This document shows, one piece after another, positions 20,714 through 30,322 of a stretch of 33,496 bases of DNA. The notes under the pieces are model-generated. The model ran no database searches, had not been told where the DNA came from, and saw only the letters and a list, made by a program, of their open reading frames with translations. The translations under genes were made by a program, and so were the position numbers. How positions within the stretch are numbered: the stretch's first letter is position 1; every line of letters starts with the position of its first letter. The DNA is from Bisporella sp. PMI_857 (taxonomy: Eukaryota; Ascomycota; Leotiomycetes; Helotiales; Helotiaceae): the NCBI GenBank assembly GCA_021307315.1, contig JAJSPD010000177.1, positions 1 through 33,496 of the forward strand, given 5' to 3'.

Positions 20714-20775
20714 CAGTAAAAGGCGAATTGAGTGTCGCTAAATTTTTAGTTAAGTCTTTTAGGCGGGCTCCACTT
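20714..20775 (+). repeat. Left terminal inverted repeat
   Basis: 62 bp, starting CAGTAAAAGG and ending GCGGGCTCCACTT; pairs with 24686-24746. Preceded by TA. Confidence 0.85.
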
Positions 20776-21363
20776 GCGACCCCTGTGGCTGTGCACTCCG
20801 GCCCAGTCGAAGTACCATGGCTAACAGTGCGAAAGCAGAATTGGCGATTTGCCTCGGTCTACTGTACACACACACACGCACGATTTATTAGCGCCGGGCG
20901 GCTAATCCGTCGCTAAACTTGGTCTGCATTGAAGAAGAGAAATAGGATTAGGGACAAAGGTGAGCCTTGTAGTAAGCCTGCCTGTGGCAGTTTTCGCTTT
21001 TCGGAAGTCTAGCCGTTGACTTGGATCGATGCTGTAATTTTTGAACAAAAAGCTTCTATTCATCGGCATAGCTCTTTCGGTATGCCTCGTGCTTTCGTTC
21101 TTTATAAAAAAAAACCGTTGAACTAGCACTAACGTATTATAGCTAGCAATATTTAAACCTTGCATTTGCTTGCCCTGGGCGTTGCACATGAATTGAAGAC
21201 TTCTGCCCGAGTTTCAAGAAATTGCTTATATAATCAAATGTTTTAGGCAGAAACTCGGTGCCTAACCTCCTCAAACTTGTAGCCTACACCTATTTCGAAT
21301 ATGTTGAATATATATTGAATATATGTTTCCCCCAGATACTTATTCTAACATTGGTTTAACTAG

Positions 21364-21771
21364 CCACACCTTTTCAGGCTAAGGCACCGCCTGCATGCTC
21401 TGCCTCCCATCTACTCAACCGGTGTCATTGCCCGAATCGAAGGACCGGAGATTAAACTATATGCCATGCGCATACCTCTATTGTCTCATCGGGAAGAGAT
21501 TTTCAGACGATCCGAGACGGTTAATAATCATGCAAAGACAACTGTCTCAATCCAAGCGGTATCTCAACTTCTCGAGTCACAGTATCAGAGTCGAGGCGAG
21601 CCTTTAACCGAACGTCGTCGAAAGAGTATCAGCAAGATATGGGACTACCTGGATTCGAGTGAGCTCAGTCAGTTTAACCTTGATATGTTTCTGTGCAGTT
21701 TGTGCTTATCGATTACACAATATAGCGGATATAATAAAAGCCGGAATTACGGCTGGATCTCGCTACAATAA
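21364..21771 (+). other. Unrecognised open frame inside the TIR element
   Basis: Open for 136 codons without an early ATG (first Met at 21466). An acceptor-like CCTTTTCAG ends at 21377. The peptide (GVIARIEGPEIKLYAMRIPL, later SISKIWDYLDSSELSQFNL) looks protein-like and soluble but matches no family I know. It could be an exon of a captured gene, the remains of one, or an upstream part of the HET transcript. Confidence 0.3.
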
Positions 21772-21872
21772 ACAAAATAACGTGAAGCTTTATGGCAAGG
21801 CATTGACAACACCTTCTGATAGTAAGACTCCACAAATTACATTTTGGGAACAGTAGCAGGACCTAATGAGTA

Positions 21873-24092
21873 ATGGCAGTTATTATGTTTGCGAAACAAC
21901 ATGGACATCTTGCCACCGGGACAACAAGTTCACAAAAGGATATTCAAATTGAAGTAACAGTCCCTCCTAAGCCTAAGATCATTCAGTCAAATCGTATAAA
22001 ATCTCAGGAAGATATGCACAATTGGATTCAGGATATCTGTTCGAAATCCGAGGCCCCTGCTGAGTTGTATAAGCAATTACCATCCAAAAATTGGCTCCGT
22101 TTACTTGTCATCGAGCCTGGCTCCGCAACCGACGTTTTGCAATGCCAACTGTTGCAGATGGAGCTTGAATTAGCAAGATCTCGGTACGAAGCTCTATCAT
22201 ATTGCTGGAGAAAGCACCTCGACATCCGTGACTGGTGGACTTTCTGGAAAAAGGATGCCTCGAAGTTCGGGAAACTCATTTGTAACGGATTTCAAGTCCA
22301 AATTTCTCCGAATTTGGGCGAGGCACTGCACCATATACGACATCCAAGACTACGACGAGTGATATGGGTTGATGCGCTGTGTATCAACCAAAATAATGAA
22401 GAGGAGCGATCACAGCAAGTGTCAATCATGGACTCAATCTACAGTAATGCGTTGAAGACTTTGATATGGGTCGGAAATGATGGAAATGCAGAGAAGGGAC
22501 TCAGTCGGATCTGTCAGATTGTCAATTCTTGGGACCCACGGAAACCGGCCAACTTCTCATTATTTGATCCAAAAACGGGAAAGACCCATTTTCGCAAACC
22601 GACTGCGGCCTCGCTAGAGAATATATCGGAAAATAAACAAATGCAAGCTCTTCACGAAGTCTTCGGTTACGATTGGTTTCATCGACGATGGGTAATACAA
22701 GAAGTTGTCCTTGCTAAGTCGGCCGATCTACTCATCGGGTATTTCACAATATCATGGGCCTGGATTGGGCTGGCTGCAGCACTCTTGAGAACACAATACA
22801 GTCACCTAATAAGTAGAAGCGCTTACTCTTCGTCGATGGTCATCCAACACACCATGAACGCCTATTTCATGTTTAGATTATCCCGAGGGTGCAACATGCC
22901 TCCCCTTGGAATCGACTTGCTTACATTGTTGCGTCTCACGTCTTCTTTCGTGAATAGCAGTCCTTTGGACACCATATACGCTCTTCGTGGTCTCGCCGAA
23001 CGGGTCGACGTGTTGCGACATCTCAAAGTCAATTATTCACTGACAAAGGAACAGCTGCTCATGAACGTTGCTGATCTCTTGATGCGTTCAGAGAAAGCTC
23101 CTTTGGACTTTCTGTCAGATGCAGGCACTGAACCAACCATTTCAACCAAGTATAGCTGGGGAGGGGGAATTCAGGCTGGAGCCTCCTGGATTCCCGTATG
23201 GACTGGGAAATCAAGGTCCTTACTTGACCTATGGGCAGTGGATGAAAGATTTGATGCAGCCCGAGGCCTTGCATTCCAGCGACCGGTATCCACGAGCTCA
23301 ACGCACCTCGCTGTTAAAGGCATCTTGGTTTCAACAGTCATGTGGCGAGGGGACGTATTGGTGCTTCCTGTGATCGAAAATGACGTCTTATCGAAAAAGC
23401 TACCTACGAGTCGATCTATTCTTTCTCTAATTCAGTCAGGGGCGTTCGTCTGTAAAGAAGCTGCTCGTTCGGATGAACTAATCTCTTCTCAGGCTCTGGA
23501 AGTCTTTGCCCGCGTTCTTACCGCAGGAAGAGATTCACAAGCCAGACGCGACACGAGCAAAAGAGCAAATTTGCAGTCATTTGCAGCATTTTTACGTTTA
23601 CTTCTGGAACAAGATAATGGTGCGTGGTACGATGCATTTTCGGCGATGGCCGAAAATACTGGCCCTGACACCTTTTCGCAAATTGCTGAAACGGTCACGT
23701 TGAATAGAACTCTCTTCGTCACAACGCAAGGCCACCTGGGACTTGGCCCGGTTGAGATGCGAGCTGGCGACAAAATATGTGTCTTTGGCGGCGCAAGTAT
23801 GCCATTCGTTCTGAGAACCTTTCTCTCTGATGATGCTACGGATAACCTGTACAATCTAATCGGAGAATGTTACATCGACGGCATCATGGACGGCGAAACG
23901 GTCGACGCGATGAAGGATGGATGCAACCATTGTGGTCCATTTGTGCCCCAAATATTGCTTGAAAAGCTATATGAGTATCCATCCCTCAAAGAAGAAGGCA
24001 AAGAAATGATTAGAAAGCTTCTGAACGAGGCACTTCAACTTGGTGAACAGGCACATGCGAGGCTAGATGTGAGCACGGTCGAGTTACGATGA
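21873..24092 (+). CDS. HET-domain protein
   Basis: Intact single-exon frame of 739 residues. After a 75-residue N-terminus come the heterokaryon-incompatibility domain motifs in order: RLLVIEPG (about 75), RYEALSYCW (about 103), VIWVDALCINQNNEEERSQQ (about 163-182), then YSNALKTLIWVG and WFHRRWVIQEVVLAK (about 267-281). The rest of the chain is helical and has no recognised ligand domain. The C-terminal third has GDKICVFGGASMPFVLR and YIDGIMDGE, segments often seen at the end of such proteins. HET proteins trigger or take part in cell-death reactions on contact with non-self; the partner here is unknown. An AATAAA lies 17 bp after the stop (24109-24114). There is no sign of RIP, frameshift or premature stop, although the gene sits inside a transposon-like unit. 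Confidence 0.88.
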   Translation: MAVIMFAKQHGHLATGTTSSQKDIQIEVTVPPKPKIIQSNRIKSQEDMHNWIQDICSKSEAPAELYKQLPSKNWLRLLVIEPGSATDVLQCQLLQMELELARSRYEALSYCWRKHLDIRDWWTFWKKDASKFGKLICNGFQVQISPNLGEALHHIRHPRLRRVIWVDALCINQNNEEERSQQVSIMDSIYSNALKTLIWVGNDGNAEKGLSRICQIVNSWDPRKPANFSLFDPKTGKTHFRKPTAASLENISENKQMQALHEVFGYDWFHRRWVIQEVVLAKSADLLIGYFTISWAWIGLAAALLRTQYSHLISRSAYSSSMVIQHTMNAYFMFRLSRGCNMPPLGIDLLTLLRLTSSFVNSSPLDTIYALRGLAERVDVLRHLKVNYSLTKEQLLMNVADLLMRSEKAPLDFLSDAGTEPTISTKYSWGGGIQAGASWIPVWTGKSRSLLDLWAVDERFDAARGLAFQRPVSTSSTHLAVKGILVSTVMWRGDVLVLPVIENDVLSKKLPTSRSILSLIQSGAFVCKEAARSDELISSQALEVFARVLTAGRDSQARRDTSKRANLQSFAAFLRLLLEQDNGAWYDAFSAMAENTGPDTFSQIAETVTLNRTLFVTTQGHLGLGPVEMRAGDKICVFGGASMPFVLRTFLSDDATDNLYNLIGECYIDGIMDGETVDAMKDGCNHCGPFVPQILLEKLYEYPSLKEEGKEMIRKLLNEALQLGEQAHARLDVSTVELR

Positions 24093-24432
24093 GAAGTTTA
24101 TGCATTGGAATAAATAGGTCGCACTTCTCTCCAGAGCGTTGGATATGATTCTATATTTACTCTAAACCCTGGTGAATATCCTGAAGCTCAAATTCAGGCA
24201 GAAAACTGGGCGTCGGGGGAGGCTTCTACTACTGCGGTTAACTGGTCGTCCAATCTATGTTATCATAAGTTGTTAGAACTTCGCAGATCATTGCTTGCCA
24301 ATGAGAGCACACTGGCACTGTGCGACTGGCTGTCCAATCCTGTGTCATCGTAAGTAGGTCGCTAGAAACGTCGTCTTCGCATGCCATGACTTACCAGCTC
24401 TGAGTCGATTGGTTGGTTGTAGAGGATTCAAT

Positions 24433-24582
24433 TCAGAGCCAGACTTCTAGATTGTGATACAACGGCCACAGACGATCCTTAGGCGGACATTTATCTCCCT
24501 CAGGTAACGCAAAGATATTAAATCCTTCCTTTAGCAATGTTTTGATCAAAATATGCTGTGTGGCATCCAGTTGCGGCGCCAT
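24433..24582 (-). pseudogene. Stub resembling a Tc1/mariner transposase N-terminus
   Basis: From an ATG at 24582, about 100 bp inside the right TIR, the minus frame begins MAPQLDATQHILIKTLLKEG. This resembles the start of the helix-turn-helix region of fungal mariner-type transposases. It then diverges (EGDKCPPKDRLW) and stops after 49 codons. Its position and direction, reading inward from a TIR, fit a transposase start. The resemblance is judged by eye on 20 residues, so it is supportive rather than decisive. Confidence 0.45.
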
Positions 24583-24685
24583 GATGGTGGCTAACACGAA
24601 AGTGCTGACTCTAGCGGGAGTGAAAAAAAGAGGAAGAACGGACATCGGTACATTGAGGTACAAACTGAGCAGGGACGAGATCCGA

Positions 24686-24746
24686 AAGTGGAGCCCGCTT
24701 AAAACAATTAACTAAAATTTCGCGACACTCAATTCGCCTTTTACTG
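24686..24746 (-). repeat. Right terminal inverted repeat
   Basis: 61 bp, inverted copy of 20714-20775, followed by TA (24747-24748). Confidence 0.85.
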
Positions 24747-24748
24747 TA

Positions 24749-25027
24749 CAGTACCGCCCAGCTTCCAACTAATCTTTATTAAGTGTAGTCGCCAAATGAT
24801 ATCCAGTCTACGCCATAGGCTGCCAAGCCGCGGTGTTTTATGGCGATTGACCCCGAGAGTCAATAGTTGTCGGAATACCTATCACCATGCAAAAGGCGTA
24901 GTAGCTATTGACTACGCTCTTGCGGTGGTGATTCTAGTATTCGTTGATTTCATTGATCTAGCGAGGGCCTATTGCCGGAAAGAAGGAAAAAGATCGTGAT
25001 TTTTTTTTCTGCCAACAAGTTGCTGTG
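24749..25027 (+). other. Structured spacer, possibly derived from a small RNA gene
   Basis: No protein gene. It is rich in inverted repeats: CTACGCC (24808-24814) with GGCGTAG (24895-24901), ATTGAC/GTCAAT (24846-24864), and GCGTAGT/ACTACGC (24896-24917). The segment CCATAGGCTGCC at about 24813-24824 and GGAATACCT at about 24872-24880 recall 5S rRNA landmarks, but the spacing is too short for a 5S gene. A run of nine T follows near 25002. Confidence 0.25.
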
Positions 25028-25198
25028 TGTGGGTTCACTCTAAATACGGGGCACCACCACGTTCCTGACGTGAGTGCTATTGTATTCTTGAGTGAGTGAT
25101 TGATTGAGTGTTAAGTTCTAACTACGGTGAAACTACGAATTATATAACCCCGTTCCGGGTCACGTGAACGACACCTTTCGTTCGAGTGCGTGACTACA
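25028..25198 (-). repeat. Copia 3' LTR
   Basis: 171 bp with TGTGGG at the left and ACTACA at the right (TGT..ACA ends). On the minus strand it has TCACGTGA (25160-25167) followed by TTATATAA (25140-25147), a U3/TATA layout. Base composition is ordinary, in contrast with the AT-rich interior that begins right next to it. The inner boundary is set by the TG..CA rule and the adjacent purine stretch (minus GAAAAGTCA). Confidence 0.65.
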
Positions 25199-25303
25199 TG
25201 ACTTTTCTAGTTAATTGTACTAATACTGGAACGACTTTAAAAGTTGAATTAAGCACTTAAAATCACTTTACAAGCTTGTATTACTTTTTTCGGGCCGTTT
25301 TAC

Positions 25304-25816
25304 TTATTTTATAGTTTGCAAAAGAATCGTATTTGTATCAATAAAGCGTTTCAGGGCCGTAGAAGAGTTTTTTTTTGTAAGGGCGTCCGCGGGGTTGCTG
25401 TTGCCACTAATTTATTTGATTTCTGCGATTTCTTTTCGTTCGTATAATTGCCGAAAGCAAAAAACGTTAATTATAAGACGTTTTTTTTGCGTAGTGCCGA
25501 GTTTTACTAGACAGTCGAACAAAGATTTAGAATTAGTGCAAAGAACTAAAAGAAAGTTGATTTGAAGAATTGTGTTAATCGTTGCTTTGATCGAAGCACC
25601 GATATCGAATCCGTGGGCTATAGCGTATAGCTTTGAAGCTAGTACGCTTTTTGTGACTTTTTTGCATTTGACTGAAAACCAATAAACAATATTGGCACGG
25701 TTGTTGCCGTCGGTTAGTACAATAACGTATCCGATTTGTGAAAAGAAATTTTTGTTGTTGGCAAAAAAGGCGTCCGTAAACACTAATAGCTTCAGAGTGC
25801 TTTTTTTTAGTTGCAC
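25304..25816 (-). pseudogene. Copia RNase H domain and pol C-terminus
   Basis: Reads LLVFTDAFFANNKNF (with the first catalytic Asp), SQIGYVIVLTD, SVLASKLYAIAHGFD (equivalent of the Glu motif, here SK instead of SE), LVLCTNSKSLFDCL (Asn where the family has the catalytic Asp), and EIK. After a TAA at 25412-25414 the same frame continues with GNSNPADALTK, the typical copia pol ending, to a stop at 25304-25306. The Asp-to-Asn and Glu-to-Lys changes are both G-to-A transitions, consistent with RIP. Confidence 0.8.
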
Positions 25817-25975
25817 GAACTTTAAGCTTTTAGTTAAGTTGTCGATTTGCTATTGTAAGCGTTTGTTGATGTCTTTAACGTCGTTGTTGTTAGAGTTAGT
25901 TGTTTGAGCAGCAAAAGCAAAGTTAAAAAAAGCTTTTAATTGGCACATTAAAGCAATGTAGGCTTTTTTAGCTCG

Positions 25976-26296
25976 CTAAACAATGTATTGTTTTTTTAAG
26001 TTCAAGTTGTTACGAGTATTGCTTTTAAAGCTAGTTGTTGTTGTAAAGGTTTTGTTAACTAGATTTAAGTTTTTACATTGAAGTTCCTGACTGAAAATAA
26101 TATTGTGTTGATTAAGCTGTATTAAGCTTTTATTAAATTTGATTAGTTGTTCGGTGGTTAAAACTTCTCGGTTTTTAGCTAGAAACTGGGCTTTTTTTAG
26201 GTTGCTTTGCTTTAATGTTGCGAACTTTTCGTTTTCGAGAAACAATGTGTTATTAGTTTGTAGGCTAACTAAGCTGAAAAGTTGGTTGCGGTACAA
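25976..26296 (-). pseudogene. Copia reverse-transcriptase fragment
   Basis: Open stretch containing SLVSLQTNNTLFLENEKFA and KKAQFLAKNREVLTTEQLIK, the segment just after the RT catalytic loop in fungal copia elements, where LQTDDTLIL-like sequence is expected. Here NN replaces DD, again a pair of G-to-A changes. Flanking RT sequence is not open in any single frame. Confidence 0.65.
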
Positions 26297-28287
26297 GAAG
26301 CAAAAGTTGTACGTGGATTGTTTTATGCTTAGTTCTTTTAAGTAGTAAAAGTAGTAAGTTTTAAACTAGTGGTTTTTAGCTTTAAAGACTTTATACAAAA
26401 GTTTTACGACTTTTAGTATAGATTCTTTAAAGATTCCGAGCTGATTTGCAAGTTTAATTAGTGGCGAAATAAAGAAGTTTCGGTTAAGCTTTGTAGTAAA
26501 CTAGACGTAAACTTGTGAAATATTACGCGAATATATTTTGGTTTCCGTGTTTAAAGATATTACGGCAAAGCAAAAAATAAAACGTTAACTAACACGCTGA
26601 ATAGTCGGTAATTGTGTTAGTACAAGACTTTTTTCTAAGTCGTTGTAAACTTGTACAACGAAGCGTGATTTCTTAAAAGCTTTGTTAGTTTTTTTATTTT
26701 TGATTTTATTAACAAATTTTGAGTTGAAAATTCTAGTTTTTTGCGGAATTACGGAACGGTCAACAACTTCGAATACGCTTTTTTTTAAAAGTCCGGCGAT
26801 TTCGGATTGTCGAGAAGTTGTAAATAGTTCAGAATTTTTTTGTATAAAAGCTGTAAAGTCTAAAAAAGATATTTGCGAAGTTTGCTTTTGCTACGCTTAA
26901 TAAAAGCTTGTTGTGCAGATAGTTGGTGTGCAGTAGTGTTTTCGATAAAGTCGGTGTTATTAGTATTGTTTTAATAGTAAAGTTTAACTGTTATTGTTCG
27001 GAACTTAGTAAAGCTATAAAGTAAATTAACTATACAAGTTTTACTTTTAAGCGAAATCAGTGTAAAAAGTCCTGACCAAAAACCGAGTTAGCCGGTATTG
27101 CTTTTTCGCTATACTAAAACTAAAGAGTTTAAAAGAAAGTTATAAATTAGTTCAACGCTTAGCTCGTTTTGTATATTTAAAGCTTTGTAAATTTGTCGTG
27201 TAGCTTTAAGTTTTGTGATTTCCGCTATAGTTTTCCGTAAAGCGTTTGCTCGTTGCTAAACGGTTAAAGATAGTGCGTTAGTTTTAGTGATCCGAAAGTA
27301 AGCTCTGTAAATTAACAAAGTTGAAATAAAGCTTTTAAGGCCGACCGAGTCGTTTAAAGTTTTAAATGCTATTTGTAACGCTATAGTTTTGTCGATGTTA
27401 CGGATTTCAGTTGTAATAATTTAATAAGCTCGTCGTAAAAAGCCGTAATATCGTTTTACTAATTCGACTGAATTGTGAGCTTTTACTAGAGCGGTTTTGA
27501 TTTTGATGTTTATAATACCGGCATATTTTTTGAATTTTTTGCTAATAAAGTTTTTGCTAGCGTCGGTTGCAATAAAGTTAGAAAGTTTTAAGTACGTGTC
27601 GATTTAATATGCCTGTAGTGCGTTTTATGTGTATTTAGCACTAATATTTTGTAACTATTTTTTTGCTTAGTACCGAGTTGTTTAGTTTACAATATAAAGC
27701 AAAAGTTTTCTGTTGATGTATATAATGTCGACTGTGATACAATAGTTAAAACTAACGTTGTTTTAAAGTGTAAACTTGAATTTGTTTAGTGATTTTTCGT
27801 GTTTTTGACAGTATGCACAGAATTTCGTTAAGTAGTTTAGAATAAGCTTGTCAGTTTCGATATTTGCTCGGTTTAAAATTGTTTGTAGTCGTTTAACTGA
27901 AAAATAGCTAAATCGGCGGTAGAAGCGTTGCAATTCGACATTTGTTAAGTAACAAAAGTTGTTGTTGAAAGATTTTGTAACAAATGATTTTAGCGAAGTG
28001 TTTTAGAGTAGAAAAAAGTAGCTAAATCGGCGTATAACTAGTACGTTGCTTTTCGGCGTAACTAGTACGTTTTTTAGGTTGTTTAAATAAACTTAAAGAA
28101 AGTTTATGTCCGCTAAGCTAAAAAGGAATAGTGTATTAGTTTCGACTATATGAAACTTTATTTGGCCGATCGGAGTTTTGACTATTGCTAACTCGATAAA
28201 CTTTGTAAAGCCGATGCCGAACTAGACAGTAACTATGCTTTTAGTAGAATAGTCAAGAGTGAAATCTGCGTTTTGTCGTTGTAAAGC

Positions 28288-28527
28288 TTAAAATTGGCCG
28301 TAGCCGGCAGTCGAGTATTTCGAAGCGCTTGTGTCAATAACGATACTGTAAAAATAAGCAGAAGTGTAGCGAAATAAGCTGTTAGTGTTGTAAGCGTTTG
28401 TGTTGTGAACGTTTATATTGTAAACGTTTGTAAAGTTGTTAGTGTTTGTAATGCCGGTAAATCTGTTGCAAAAAAAGATTGTAGTATTCGTAGCTGTAAC
28501 GAAGTGAGTTAAGGTTCGACTGTTCAA
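28288..28527 (-). pseudogene. Copia aspartic-protease fragment
   Basis: The frame ends with IVIDTSASKYSTAGYGQF. This is the copia protease active-site block, where the DTGA motif reads DTSA (Gly to Ser, a G-to-A change). It is preceded by Asn/Thr-rich low-complexity sequence. Confidence 0.65.
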
Positions 28528-29397
28528 AGTTGCAATTATTAAGTTTGCTTTTTCGTCGGTAATGTTGTTTGCAAAATAGTTAGTTTAAAGTTCAAGTGTT
28601 TCGTTATTAAAAGCTAGTTTAAAATCAAGATCTGGTTTAGTTGTTAAAGCATTAAAAACTTTATTGATGCGTTTTAAATTACTATTATTGTTGTCGCTTT
28701 TAAAAGTCAAAATATACTGTTTCAGGCTGTTGTTAAAGCGCTAGTTGAAGTTTCGGCTTTTTGTGTTAAACCGGTTTTAGTTGCGAGTTTTGAATCGAGC
28801 TTTTGATTTTTTACGCTTTTTAAAAGTGTGTTTGTATAATCGACAGTTTTTTTTTTTGTATACGAAACAGCGCTTTTTTTAGTAAAGTGGTTTTTGGCTG
28901 TTGCTGTAACGGCTGTTGCAGTGCTTGTAGCTGTTTTAGTAGTAGCGACGGTCAGTAAAGAACGCTGTTAAATTTGTAGCACTTTAAATTGCTTTATACG
29001 TTGTAATAGAAAACCGTAAGTCGTTAATTAGCTTTGCAACAGTAGCTGCAAGCTTGTAGCAAGCGTATTTGCAAGCTTCGTGCTGTTAATAAGCAGTAAT
29101 GAGCTTGTTGTGTAAAAACTCGTTAGTACGAAAGTTAAAGTCTAGGCTATACTGTAAGTGTTGTAAGTTCTTAATAAGTAATTTGAAGCACTTTGCTGTA
29201 GATTTTTTTGCGTTGTTGTTAACTACGCTGTGCAAAGTCGTCGAGTTTTATTAGTTGAGAATAGCGCGTTTGTACTTAGGCTTTTTAAAGTAGTTGTTTG
29301 TTGCAGTATATATTTGCTTGAAAAAGACTTTCGGGACGTTTTTAAAGTTAGTGTAGTAATAGTCTAGAGCGAGACTGTGTAGTATAGTTGAGTAAGT

Positions 29398-29610
29398 TTA
29401 ATTAAAAGTATGTTTTGGAATATTGGCTTTGCCGCAAAAGTCAAAAAATACAGTAAGCTTGAAATCAAAATTGTCGTTTTTTTTGCTGTACTTTATGTTT
29501 TTAGTGTAAAGCTTAGCTAAAACAGCTAGCTTTTTGCCGTAGTTGCGAGTAGCTACGTTTTCGTCGAGTTGTTGTGAAGTAGTACGTGGAGCTAATTGGT
29601 TTTTTGACAA
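29398..29610 (-). pseudogene. Copia gag fragment
   Basis: 70 codons with KLYTKNIKYSKKNDNFDFKL and FFDFCGKANIP, the gag segment found upstream of the zinc knuckle in fungal copia elements. It lies in the right position, 5' of the protease on the minus strand. Confidence 0.5.
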
Positions 29611-30291
29611 AGTGCAGTTCTGGGAAATGTTTCGAGGATTTTGGACAGTTTCCCGGGAGCGATTTGCCGGTAAGTCGTTTTGCAGTCTGTATAGAAGTTC
29701 GTCAGACTGTAAGCTATTTGTTTCGAGCCGTGTTAAGTCGTTAAGTTCGTCGTTAGTCTATTTGTGTTGCTTTTGTTCTTGAAGTGTTTCGTGCAAAGTT
29801 TAAAACAAAGTTTTGTTTTTGTAATGTTAAAGCACGTAAACGCTTTTGTTGCGTAAGTAGTTGCGTAAAGTTTGTTTAGTGCTTGTTTTAAAGTTGTCGA
29901 AGTTGGTTAGAGTAAAGTTTTTAAAGTTTTCTACGTAAAGGTTTTATAAATCCGAATTTACTGCGTTGCAGTTAAAGTATTTCCGGAGTTTAGCTTTTGC
30001 GTAAGCGTTTAGGTCGTTTTTCGTAGCTGTTTTTACTTCGATACTGTAATTCTACTAGTTGCTTTTTATACTTTTACTGATTGCTGCTATAAAGCACGTA
30101 GTACCGGGTTTTTGCAGTGTTGATATACTAGTGTAAGTGGTTGTTTGGTTAAGTAGTTGCTTAGTTGAAAAGTCTTAAGTTTAAGAGTTTAAAGTTTTAA
30201 AAAGTTCAAGTTAAAAGTTCAGAAAGGATTGAAAAGAGAATTGGAAAAGTAAGTTGTAATAGAGTCTAATCTGAAAGATCTAACTGATCAG

Positions 30292-30322
30292 TGTGGGTTC
30301 ACTCTAAATACGGGGCACTACC
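30292..30322 (-). repeat. Partial copia 5' LTR, cut by gypsy insertion
   Basis: Starts TGTGGGTTCACTC as in the left LTR and matches it until the chromovirus LTR begins at 30323. The only difference before the break is one C-to-T (CACTACC here, CACCACC at 25052-25058). The remainder should lie beyond the right edge of the window. Confidence 0.75.

Larger units (their letters stand above)
20714..24746. mobile_element. 4.03-kb TIR element (Tc1/mariner-like ends) carrying a HET gene
   Basis: The ends are inverted copies of each other: CAGTAAAAGGCGAATTG at 20714 on the plus strand and the same on the minus strand from 24746. About 61-62 bp match, with four mismatches and one indel. TA lies directly outside on both sides (20712-20713 and 24747-24748). 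CAGT ends with TA duplications are typical of the Tc1/mariner/pogo (Fot1) group. Inside are an unrecognised frame (21364-21771), an intact HET-domain gene (21873-24092), and a 49-codon stub like the N-terminus of a fungal mariner-type transposase (24433-24582). No DDE/DDD core was found on either strand. The unit therefore looks like a non-autonomous element whose interior has been replaced by other genes. Confidence 0.75.
25028..30322 (-). mobile_element. RIP-decayed Ty1/copia retrotransposon, right LTR interrupted
   Basis: On the minus strand the order gag, protease, (integrase), RT, RNase H from right to left is that of Ty1/copia. The bounding LTRs share a 28-bp identical block (25027-25054 and 30291-30318). 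The interior from about 25200 to 30250 is strongly AT-rich and crowded with TpA and stops; every recognisable domain is broken, as expected after RIP. The 5' LTR on the right is seen only for its first 31 bp, because the Ty3/gypsy element begins at 30323. Integrase (roughly 27000-28290) is too eroded to identify. It is not mobile on its own. Confidence 0.8.

Noticed and set aside
20867..20882. CA-dinucleotide run
   Set aside because: Short simple repeat with no sign of function.
28340..28480. Repeated Asn/Thr codons resembling a tandem repeat
   Set aside because: Low-complexity part of the copia gag-protease linker after AT-drift, not a separate repeat or CRISPR-like array.
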